From: Acidimicrobiia bacterium
GTDB lineage: Bacteria; Actinomycetota; Acidimicrobiia; Acidimicrobiales; Poriferisodalaceae
Direction of reading: 5' to 3'
Length of the DNA stretch: 11,742 nucleotides
NCBI GenBank assembly: GCA_026983855.1
Contig: JALSTE010000414.1
Coordinates: forward strand, 1 to 11,742
Part shown: positions 6,284 through 11,275 of the stretch, piece after piece
How the letters are laid out: each line of letters opens with the position of its first letter
Numbering within the stretch: position 1 is the first letter of the stretch
Made by a program: the position numbers and the translations under genes
Notes under the pieces: model-generated
Told to the model about the DNA's origin: nothing
Seen by the model: only the letters and a program-made list of their open reading frames with translations
Databases searched by the model: none

Positions 6284-7308
6284 GCGTCGGTACCGGTGTC
6301 GAGGTTCTCGGCGATGTCCCGGAGGCACAGCTCCTCGGCCCGGCTGCTGCCACCGAGCAGGGCCGTCTGGCAGACCTCCTTGGTCCCGTCGGGCAACTCC
6401 GTCAGGTCCGGGCGGTGCTCGGCGACCCGGCGGCAGCGTTCGGCCAGGTCGATGTTGACCCCGGCGTTCTCGGCCCCCACGGCGGAGCGGCAGGCCTGCA
6501 CGATCCGCTCACGGGCGTCGGCCCGCTTCAGGGTCCGTACGCAGCGGCTGAAATCGTTCCCCGAACCCGCGTCGTCGGCGACCTGGTCGGAGGACGATGC
6601 GTTGGAGCCGTCGTCGGCGGTCGCCTCCCGGCAGGCGTCGACTATCCGGTTGCGGATCTCCTCCCGGGTGAGGTCTCCCTCGCCGTCCTGACCGCCGTCG
6701 TCGGCGTTGGACAGGGCATCGCGGATGATGCGGCAGGCCTCGGAACTGGCGGCGTCGGTGCCCTCAGCGGCGACGTCCTCGCGGCAGGCTCGCAGGAGGC
6801 GCTTCCTCACGTCGGCCCGGCGGGAGTCCGGACGGTCTCCGTCGCGGCCATCGGTCGACACGTCGGGACGGTCGGTGGAGTCCTCGGGACGGTCGGCGGA
6901 TTCATCGGTGGAGTCCTCGGCCCTGCGGTCACGTCGTTCCTGTTCCCGGCGGAGCTTCTCCTCACGTCGGCGGCGCCGCTCCTCGGTCCGGCCGGGACGC
7001 TCGGCCCGGGTGCGGCCGTCGGAGTCCTCGCCCACGTGCTCCCCGTCGGGACGTTCCGGTTCATCGTCTCGGGGGCGAACCACGATGGTCGTGGTGGTGG
7101 AACCGTTGTCGTCGGGCTGGTCGGCCTCGTCGCCGTGATCGTCATCGGGGTTGTCGACGACGGTGGTCGTCGGACCAGTCTCGCTGTCGTGGCCGATGGT
7201 CGTGGTGGTGGAGCCGGGGCCGTCATCGCCCTCGGAGGCGCCGGCCGGCCCGGCCAGGGTCGCCGCCAGGAGCATGAGGGCGGTCAGTGTGGTGAGGACC
7301 TTTTTCAT
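6280..7308 (-). CDS. Secreted protein with disordered acidic/charged region and four cysteine-pair repeats
   Basis: Protein of 342 residues and no recognised family. A Sec-type signal peptide is clear: MKK, hydrophobic LTALMLLAATLAG, then PAGA before SEG (cleavage near residue 24). Residues 25-100 are low complexity with STTTTI, PTTTVV and STTTTIVV stretches in an Asp/Pro/Gly background. Residues 100-130 are strongly Arg/Glu-rich (probable charged helix), and 131-160 repeat STD and DRP units. The C-terminal part (about 163-332) contains four related helical units with paired cysteines: C175/C192, C226/C256, C273/C292, C313/C328. The first cysteine of units 1-3 sits in R-[IL]-[VL]-x-ACR. Even cysteine number and export suggest disulfides. 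ATG 7308 is chosen because it gives the signal peptide and has GAAGG upstream; the open frame extends to 7359 without improving it. It is coupled to the PilZ gene. Confidence 0.75.
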   Translation of the reverse strand: MKKVLTTLTALMLLAATLAGPAGASEGDDGPGSTTTTIGHDSETGPTTTVVDNPDDDHGDEADQPDDNGSTTTTIVVRPRDDEPERPDGEHVGEDSDGRTRAERPGRTEERRRRREEKLRREQERRDRRAEDSTDESADRPEDSTDRPDVSTDGRDGDRPDSRRADVRKRLLRACREDVAAEGTDAASSEACRIIRDALSNADDGGQDGEGDLTREEIRNRIVDACREATADDGSNASSSDQVADDAGSGNDFSRCVRTLKRADARERIVQACRSAVGAENAGVNIDLAERCRRVAEHRPDLTELPDGTKEVCQTALLGGSSRAEELCLRDIAENLDTGTDA

Positions 7309-7321
7309 GGGGAGCCTTCGG

Positions 7322-7338
7322 TCTGGGGTTTCCCCAGA
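7322..7338. promoter_or_regulatory. Perfect 7-bp stem, 3-base loop in the leader of the secreted-protein gene
   Basis: TCTGGGG-TTT-CCCCAGA lies about 13 bases before the ATG at 7308 on the minus strand and just upstream of its GAAGG ribosome binding site. In RNA it would form a stable small hairpin able to influence translation, or in DNA a short operator. I found no convincing promoter hexamers in the 86 bases between msrB and this gene. Confidence 0.4.
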
Positions 7339-7394
7339 GAACGGCATGCCATGGGTCACACTGAAGTTCTTTTTGCTCCCGGCGGCGGCGGGGC

Positions 7395-7799
7395 TCAGCT
7401 CTCCTCGGGGATCAGGTCCAGGGAGGCCGAGTTCATGCAGTAGCGCTGACCGGTGGGGCGGGGCCCGTCGGGGAAGACGTGACCCAGGTGGGCTCCGCAG
7501 TTGGCGCAGCGGACCTCGGTGCGCACCATGCCGTGGCTGGTGTCGGTGATGGTGGTCACCTTGGAGTCGTCGATGGCGGCCCAGAAGCTGGGCCAGCCCG
7601 ACCCACTGTCGTACTTGGTGTCGGAGCGGAACAGCGGCTCGTGGCAGACGACGCAGGCGTAGACGCCGGGAGTCTTGTCGTTCCAGTACAGCCCGGTGAA
7701 CGCCGGCTCGGTTCCCCCGTGCTGGGTCACCTCGTACTGCAGGGACGTGAGGCGGCTCCTCAGGTCCTCCCGGTCAACGCTGTCGGTATCTCGGTTCAT
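7395..7799 (-). CDS. msrB: Peptide-methionine (R)-S-oxide reductase MsrB
   Basis: Repairs oxidised methionine by reducing the R-sulfoxide, in the cytosol. The 134-residue protein is a complete single-domain MsrB. The zinc site is CVVC (C49, C52) with CANC (C98, C101). The active site has SGSGWPSFW (65-73), GAHLGHVF (102-109) and the catalytic C121 in RYCMNSASL. The position that holds a recycling cysteine in many MsrB proteins (SGCGWPSF) is serine S67, so regeneration must use another thiol or thioredoxin directly. Of two adjacent ATG codons (7802 and 7799) the second is better spaced from GAGGGAG. A longer frame to 7901 lacks family sequence and would cross a promoter candidate. No msrA is present in the window. 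It lies 86 bases upstream of the secreted-protein gene on the same strand, and read-through is possible. Confidence 0.95.
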   Translation of the reverse strand: MNRDTDSVDREDLRSRLTSLQYEVTQHGGTEPAFTGLYWNDKTPGVYACVVCHEPLFRSDTKYDSGSGWPSFWAAIDDSKVTTITDTSHGMVRTEVRCANCGAHLGHVFPDGPRPTGQRYCMNSASLDLIPEES

Positions 7800-7821
7800 C
7801 ATCTCTCCCTCGGTGGTCGGG

Positions 7822-7827
7822 ACCCTA
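7822..7827 (-). promoter_or_regulatory. Candidate -10 element for msrB
   Basis: On the minus strand TAGGGT matches TANNNT and would give a start near 7815, leaving a short leader that contains GAGGGAGAG. The -35 region is not convincing. Confidence 0.35.
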
Positions 7828-7960
7828 CCCCGGTCCAACGTGAGGATTGGGCCCCAGGTTCCCCCGAACCGGTCGGAATGACTCCGAACTGTGGAAAACA
7901 ATTCGCCGGGGACGGCAATTCACAGGGTTCGGGCACTGGATGCCCACAGGCCCGACTTCT

Positions 7961-7966
7961 TAGATT
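7961..7966 (+). promoter_or_regulatory. Candidate -10 element for the 74-residue orphan gene
   Basis: TAGATT matches TANNNT, in a locally more A/T-rich stretch, about 46 bases before the start codon. No good -35 is seen at 16-18 bp. The rest of 7828-7960 holds short imperfect inverted repeats (for example GGTTC-CCCC-GAACC at 7857-7870 and GGGCA-CTGGA-TGCCC at 7931-7945) but no gene. Confidence 0.3.
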
Positions 7967-8012
7967 GGGAGCAGGCCCCCACGGGGTCGATCGCAGACCG
8001 GAGGTTCGGGAA

Positions 8013-8237
8013 ATGGCGTGCTATGAAGTCACACTCGGCGACCGGACCACCTACGTGGTGGAGGACGCCGACTCCTACAGTCAGGAGGGCCCCCTGACCA
8101 CCTTCTACGAGACCGGTGGCCGCGGGGTGATCGATTCCTGGGCCCAGCGGGTGATGAGCCTGCGGACCTCGGAGATCCTCATGGTCCGGAGGGTGGACGA
8201 CCACCGGTCCCCTCCGGGAATGCTCGAGATCGCCTGA
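8013..8237 (+). CDS. Small conserved-looking orphan protein (74 aa)
   Basis: I do not recognise this protein. It has a strong ribosome binding site, GGAGG at 8000-8004, 8 bases before ATG 8013, which makes translation credible. The 74-residue product is soluble and acidic-to-neutral, with no signal peptide or membrane segment. It begins ACYEVTLGDRTTYVVEDADSY and ends in a short MLEIA tail. Alternating hydrophobic residues (YEVTL, TTYVVED, SEILMVRRV) suggest a small beta-containing domain. It stands alone, transcribed away from msrB and convergent with the HAD gene. A database search would show whether it is an Acidimicrobiia-specific family. Confidence 0.7.
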   Translation: MACYEVTLGDRTTYVVEDADSYSQEGPLTTFYETGGRGVIDSWAQRVMSLRTSEILMVRRVDDHRSPPGMLEIA

Positions 8238-8248
8238 GGTTGCCCTAC

Positions 8249-8338
8249 CGGCCACGTGAAGTCCGGTCACATGAATCCCGGTCACATGAATCCCGGTCAC
8301 GTGAAGTCCGGTCACATGAATCCCGGTCACATGGACTC
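8249..8338. repeat. Minisatellite: six tandem 15-bp units
   Basis: Six head-to-tail units start at 8249, 8264, 8279, 8294, 8309 and 8324. The main unit is CGGTCACATGAATCC (units 2, 3, 5). Units 1 and 4 carry CACGTGAAGTC, and unit 6 ends ATGGACTC. Every unit contains CAC[AG]TG inside the near-palindrome TCAC[AG]TGA. The array begins 11 bases after the orphan gene's stop and ends about 50 bases before the HAD gene's stop, so it lies between convergent genes and in neither coding sequence. Confidence 0.95.
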
Positions 8339-8388
8339 CGGGGCCCGGGCCGGGGGATGGGGATCGGGTGGGCCCGCTCAGATCCCGC

Positions 8389-9060
8389 TCAGATGGAGAC
8401 CAGCAGCAGGCGGGCCAACTCGGCCGGGCTGGCGGCCAGACGGGCCGCCCCGGCCCGTTCCAGCTCCTCGCGGTCCCCGAAACCCCACAGGACCCCGATG
8501 CTGCAACCCAGTCCGGCCAGCCGGGCCCCGTCGATGTCGTGGCTGCGGTCGCCGACCATCACCGTTCGAACCGGGTCGAATCCGGTGGACCGGCTGACGT
8601 GGCGGATCACCTGGCTCTTCTCCCGCCGGGAATTGTCCAGCGACGCCGCCCCGATGGCCTCGAACCGGTCGGCGATGCCGAACCTCTCCAGTATCGGAAC
8701 GGCGAACACCTCGGGCTTGGACGTGGCAACCGCCAACCGAAGCCCCTCGCTGCGCAGGGCGTCCAGCACGTCGATGATTCCGGGGTAGAGCCGGTTCCGG
8801 TGCAGGCCCTCGGTGGAGTAGTAGGAGCGGTAGGCGACGATCGCCTCCTCGACGAGTTCCTCGGGGACGCCGAGCTGTTCCACCATCACGTCGTGGAGGG
8901 GAGGCCCGATGACCCGGTGCACCGCCTCCTCATCGAGGGGAGGCTGACCCAGGGATTTCATGGCCCGATTCAGGCCCTCGATGATGCCCTCGGAGTTGTC
9001 GCTGAGGGTCCCGTCCAGGTCGAACAGGACGTTCTCGATCCCCGTTGATCGATTGTCCAT
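8389..9060 (-). CDS. HAD-superfamily hydrolase, phosphoglycolate phosphatase (Gph)-like
   Basis: Cytosolic phosphatase of 223 residues with all four HAD motifs: I, DLDGTLSDN (nucleophile D14, acid D16); II, VATSKP with T113; III, K148 in RREKSQ; IV, GDRSHDIDGA with D171 and D175. A four-helix cap (about 22-90) follows motif I, as in the Gph/PgmB group. The general layout, including IGPPLHDVM and GVLWGFGDREEL, fits phosphoglycolate phosphatase-like enzymes, which clear small phosphate metabolites. The actual substrate cannot be read from the sequence. The ATG at 9060 gives a normal N-terminus. It is divergent from the CMD-family gene, 122 bases apart. Upstream on the minus strand CACACT lies 6 bases before the ATG, a weak leaderless -10 candidate. 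Confidence 0.9.
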   Translation of the reverse strand: MDNRSTGIENVLFDLDGTLSDNSEGIIEGLNRAMKSLGQPPLDEEAVHRVIGPPLHDVMVEQLGVPEELVEEAIVAYRSYYSTEGLHRNRLYPGIIDVLDALRSEGLRLAVATSKPEVFAVPILERFGIADRFEAIGAASLDNSRREKSQVIRHVSRSTGFDPVRTVMVGDRSHDIDGARLAGLGCSIGVLWGFGDREELERAGAARLAASPAELARLLLVSI

Positions 9061-9170
9061 GACCGAAGTGTGGCAGCCGAACCGCGCCCGGGACCAAATC
9101 GGCCTGGTCTCGGGATCCTCCGGACCGTCCCTGGGGATGGTGGGGGCGGCCCTTGCGGCGAGAGGCCCTC

Positions 9171-9176
9171 TAGGGT
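9171..9176 (+). promoter_or_regulatory. Candidate -10 element of a leaderless CMD-family transcript
   Basis: TAGGGT matches TANNNT and ends 6 bases before ATG 9183; no Shine-Dalgarno sequence is seen. A possible TTGCGG (9153-9158) is too close (12 bp) to be a normal -35. Confidence 0.5.
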
Positions 9177-9182
9177 CTGGCC

Positions 9183-9773
9183 ATGGCGAATCTGGAACCG
9201 TTGTCCCGGGGTGAGCTCCCTGAGTTGGAACCCCTCCTGCAGATGGTCGAGTCGGTGATGGGGTTCGTCCCCAACTCCATGCTGACCATGGCCAGATGGC
9301 CCGAGTTGCTCAACTCGTTCGCCGGGCTGGCGGCGGTGGTGTCGGGACCCGGCGAGGTCGAAGGCGGGCTCAAGCACCTCGTGTCGTTGATGGCCAGCCG
9401 GGCCGCCGGCTGCCGCTACTGCCAGGCCCACACCTCGGCGGGGGCGATCGGGGCCGGGGTACCCGAGAGGAAGGTGACCGAACTGTGGAACTTCGAGACC
9501 AGTGAGGTGTTCAGCGAGGCCGAACGGGCGGCCCTCAGGTTGGCCCGGGACGCGGCCCAGGTCCCGAACCTGAGTGGGCCGGGCCACTTCGAGGAACTCG
9601 GCCGGTACTTCGATTCCCGCCAGGTGGTGGAGCTGGTGGCCCAGATATCCCTCTTCGGGTTCCTGAACCGCTGGAACGACACCCTGGCCACCCGGCTCGA
9701 AGCGGAACCGGCCGAGGTGGCCTCGCGGGTACTGGGCCGATCGGGGTGGGAGGCCGGTAAGCACTCCCGATGA
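9183..9773 (+). CDS. AhpD/carboxymuconolactone decarboxylase-family protein
   Basis: All-helical protein of 196 residues of the CMD/AhpD superfamily. The thiol signature is AAGCRYCQAHTSAGA (C77, C80, H83), with the usual upstream helix (KHLVSLMASRAAGC) and downstream SEAERAALRLARDA (111-124) and VVELVAQISLFGFLNRWND (148-166). Members with CxxC plus histidine act as alkylhydroperoxidases or thiol-disulfide proteins, and those without it as decarboxylases. The motif points to the redox type, but no AhpC partner or F420/NAD cofactor gene is nearby. An N-terminal LLQMVESVMGFVPNSMLTMA pattern is typical of peroxidase-related CMD proteins of this length. The ATG start is supported by the leaderless -10 candidate. 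No signal peptide or membrane segment is present. Confidence 0.85.
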   Translation: MANLEPLSRGELPELEPLLQMVESVMGFVPNSMLTMARWPELLNSFAGLAAVVSGPGEVEGGLKHLVSLMASRAAGCRYCQAHTSAGAIGAGVPERKVTELWNFETSEVFSEAERAALRLARDAAQVPNLSGPGHFEELGRYFDSRQVVELVAQISLFGFLNRWNDTLATRLEAEPAEVASRVLGRSGWEAGKHSR

Positions 9774-9810
9774 GGAGCGCGGCCCCGGAGCACCGGTTGG
9801 GGGCACGATG

Positions 9811-9826
9811 GCCGCTGGGGAGCGGC
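9811..9826. terminator. GC hairpin between convergent CMD and nnrE genes
   Basis: GCCGCT-GGGG-AGCGGC is a perfect 6-bp stem with a 4-base loop in the 76-base gap between two convergent genes. It is a possible two-way terminator, but neither strand shows a U-tract. Confidence 0.35.
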
Positions 9827-9849
9827 GACCGTCTCGGCTGGGGTGGCTT

Positions 9850-10587
9850 TCAGGGGATGAGACGCAGGATCTGTCCCCGGTTGAAGAGCACCGGCACATC
9901 GAGTCCCATCCGCTGGTAGACCGCCGCCGGCACTGATATGTCGGCCAGGTGCAGCCGACCCACCGCGGAGCTCGACCTCATTCCGGTCTTGGGCAGGGCG
10001 AGGGTGAGGGTGGCCGAGGCGTTCACGTGGAGACCCGGGGTCTCACCCGTGTCGGTGTCGATCCCGCTCGGGACGTCGAGGGCCACGACGGTGGTCCCCT
10101 CCGCTTCCCGGTCCGAGGCCCAGGCGATGAGGTCAGCCGCCGGACCCGAGGGAGACCCGACCAGGGAGTAGCCGATCACCCCGTCGACGATGACATCGGC
10201 ATCAGCCCGTTCCGGTGCCCGGGCCGCCACGGCCATTCCCATGGCCTCCAGGATCGTCCTCTGGTGATCGGTCACACCGCCGACCCGGGGTGGGCGGGAC
10301 AGATGGACCTCCACGGAGCATCCCCGGTTGGCGAGGTGGCGGGCGGCCACCATCGCGCCACCCCCGTTGCCACCGGTACCGGCCAGAACCGTCACCCGGC
10401 CCGGAACCGATCCCCGAGCCGACCCGGCCAACTCACTGATGACCACCTCGGCCAGGGCCCGCCCGGCGTTCTCCATCATCTGGATGAGGCCGAGGCCCAC
10501 CATCGACTCGGCCAGGCGGTCCACCTCGGTCATCTGGGCCCGGCCGACCATGGGTACCGAGCTGAGCGGGATCTCGGGAAAGTCCAT
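9850..10587 (-). CDS. nnrE: NAD(P)H-hydrate epimerase, stand-alone
   Basis: Interconverts R and S forms of damaged (hydrated) NAD(P)H so that the partner dehydratase can repair it. The protein has 245 residues of YjeF-N fold: MVGRAQMTEVDRLAE (13-27), MMENAGRALAEVV (37-49), the nucleotide loop AGTGGNGGGAMVAARHL (69-85), IVDGVIGYSLVGSPSG (133-148), ALDVPSGIDTDTG (169-181) and LALPKTGM (196-203). The loop departs from the commoner GxGNNGGDG pattern, with Gly at the second Asn and at the Asp position. Such variants occur in stand-alone epimerases, from memory. The C-terminal ADP/ATP-dependent dehydratase domain found fused in many bacteria is absent and not nearby. ATG 10587 is preferred over GTG 10596 because the -10 element TAGCGT overlaps the latter. 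It is convergent with the CMD gene. Confidence 0.85.
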   Translation of the reverse strand: MDFPEIPLSSVPMVGRAQMTEVDRLAESMVGLGLIQMMENAGRALAEVVISELAGSARGSVPGRVTVLAGTGGNGGGAMVAARHLANRGCSVEVHLSRPPRVGGVTDHQRTILEAMGMAVAARAPERADADVIVDGVIGYSLVGSPSGPAADLIAWASDREAEGTTVVALDVPSGIDTDTGETPGLHVNASATLTLALPKTGMRSSSAVGRLHLADISVPAAVYQRMGLDVPVLFNRGQILRLIP

Positions 10588-10594
10588 GGGATCC

Positions 10595-10600
10595 ACGCTA
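10595..10600 (-). promoter_or_regulatory. Candidate -10 element of a leaderless nnrE transcript
   Basis: On the minus strand TAGCGT ends 7 bases before ATG 10587, the same arrangement as at gcvH. It also overlaps an in-frame GTG, arguing against that longer start. Confidence 0.45.
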
Positions 10601-10660
10601 ACCCCGGCAACCGGTCGGTCGGGTGGGCGGGGATCGGGGGCAGATCGAACGACCTGTCTC

Positions 10661-10692
10661 CCGACGGCCCGGTCCTCCGACGGCCCGGTCCT
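10661..10692. repeat. Perfect 16-bp tandem duplication
   Basis: CCGACGGCCCGGTCCT occurs twice without a gap (10661-10676 and 10677-10692), followed by a degenerate partial third copy (CCGGCGGACC). It lies in the 174-base non-coding gap between the membrane-protein stop and the nnrE start. Apart from the nnrE -10 candidate, nothing else is seen in this gap. Confidence 0.9.
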
Positions 10693-10761
10693 CCGGCGGA
10701 CCTGTGTTCCCGGGGAGGCCGGGGTCCCGGCCGGGGGCTCGGGAACCGGTCCAGCGACGAG

Positions 10762-11079
10762 CTAGCGGGAACCGTGCGGCAGGGCCTGGTGGTAGGTCCC
10801 CAGTCCGGCGGCGGCACCGATCCAGGCCGCCCCCACCAGGAGGTTGGCGATGGGGTCGTAGGAGGCCCGGTGGGCGATCAGCAGGGCCAGGCCCTGAACC
10901 AGGACGCCGAGGACCAGAATCGTGGTACTGCTGCGACGCAGGGCGCGGTGGGTCTCCGAACTCCTGTCCACGGTCCCGTTGCCGGCGGCCAGGTGCAGAC
11001 TCCGCAGGATCAGGCCCAGTCCGGTTACGACCACACCGACGGTGATCACGATCACCGAGGCGAGCAGGGTGGCGGTCAT
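10762..11079 (-). CDS. Small three-helix membrane protein
   Basis: Protein of 105 residues and no recognised family. Hydrophobic segments at about 4-26 (LLASVIVITVGVVVTGLGLIL), 52-70 (TTILVLGVLVQGLALLIAH) and 76-97 (PIANLLVGAAWIGAAAGLGTY) predict three transmembrane helices. A basic Arg-rich loop follows the first (HRALRRSS, 44-51), suggesting that loop is cytoplasmic. The hydrophobic code in a GC-rich background, and no better competing frame, make it credible. The ATG at 11079 has only a weak AGG upstream. It is on the same strand as nnrE but 174 bases upstream of it, and downstream of the right-edge gene by 155 bases. Function cannot be inferred. Confidence 0.65.
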   Translation of the reverse strand: MTATLLASVIVITVGVVVTGLGLILRSLHLAAGNGTVDRSSETHRALRRSSTTILVLGVLVQGLALLIAHRASYDPIANLLVGAAWIGAAAGLGTYHQALPHGSR

Positions 11080-11188
11080 GGGATACCTGTCGGCGCCCAG
11101 GCACTCTCAGTGAAGGTGACGGTCGATCTCGTCAGCCCCCGAATTCGATCGCCACGGACGGTGGGGGCGGGTTGGTGCTGATCCATCC

Positions 11189-11275
11189 GTATGGTCGCCC
11201 CGGGCGGTGGGGTCCGTGTCCCGGTCGGGTGGGTCTAGGTGCCCGGGCTGATCGGTATGGTCGCCCCGGGCGGTG
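11189..11275. repeat. Direct repeat of a gene 3' end (21 bp, copies 66 bp apart)
   Basis: An identical 21-bp sequence beginning GTATGGTCGCCCCGGG occurs at 11189-11209 and 11255-11275. The right copy encodes the C-terminal PPGATI of the right-edge gene (minus strand). The left copy lies 26 bases beyond its stop in non-coding DNA and would read the same amino acids. GCTGATC also precedes both copies. The rest of 11080-11234 shows nothing else I can support. Confidence 0.9.

Noticed and set aside
7368..7375. T-run (CTTTTTG) as the end of an intrinsic terminator on the + strand
   Set aside because: No GC stem directly precedes it and no + strand gene ends nearby.
6415..7443. 342-codon + strand frame opposite the secreted-protein gene, with hydrophobic Val/Gly stretches
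   Set aside because: Antisense of Asp/Thr/Arg codons yields Val/Gly/Ala. The minus strand has a proper signal peptide, ribosome site and cysteine repeats, and the + frame would run into msrB.
7890..7899. DnaA box-like TGTGGAAAA near an A/T-richer stretch, possible origin
   Set aside because: Single site, imperfect match, no dnaA/dnaN or box cluster around it.
7920..8330. Minus-strand frame with pentapeptide TGIHV/TGLHV repeats
   Set aside because: The repeats are the translation of the 15-bp minisatellite, and the rest runs antisense to the orphan gene that has a strong ribosome site.
8249..8338. CRISPR array
   Set aside because: Units are 15 bp head-to-tail with no spacers, and no cas gene is present.
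8256..8597. + strand frame with GHMNP repeats starting inside the minisatellite
   Set aside because: No ribosome binding site, low-complexity start, and the remainder is antisense to the HAD gene.
9949..11181. 410-codon + strand frame across nnrE and the membrane protein
   Set aside because: Gly/Arg/His/Gln-rich shadow with no motif; nnrE on the opposite strand is clearly real.
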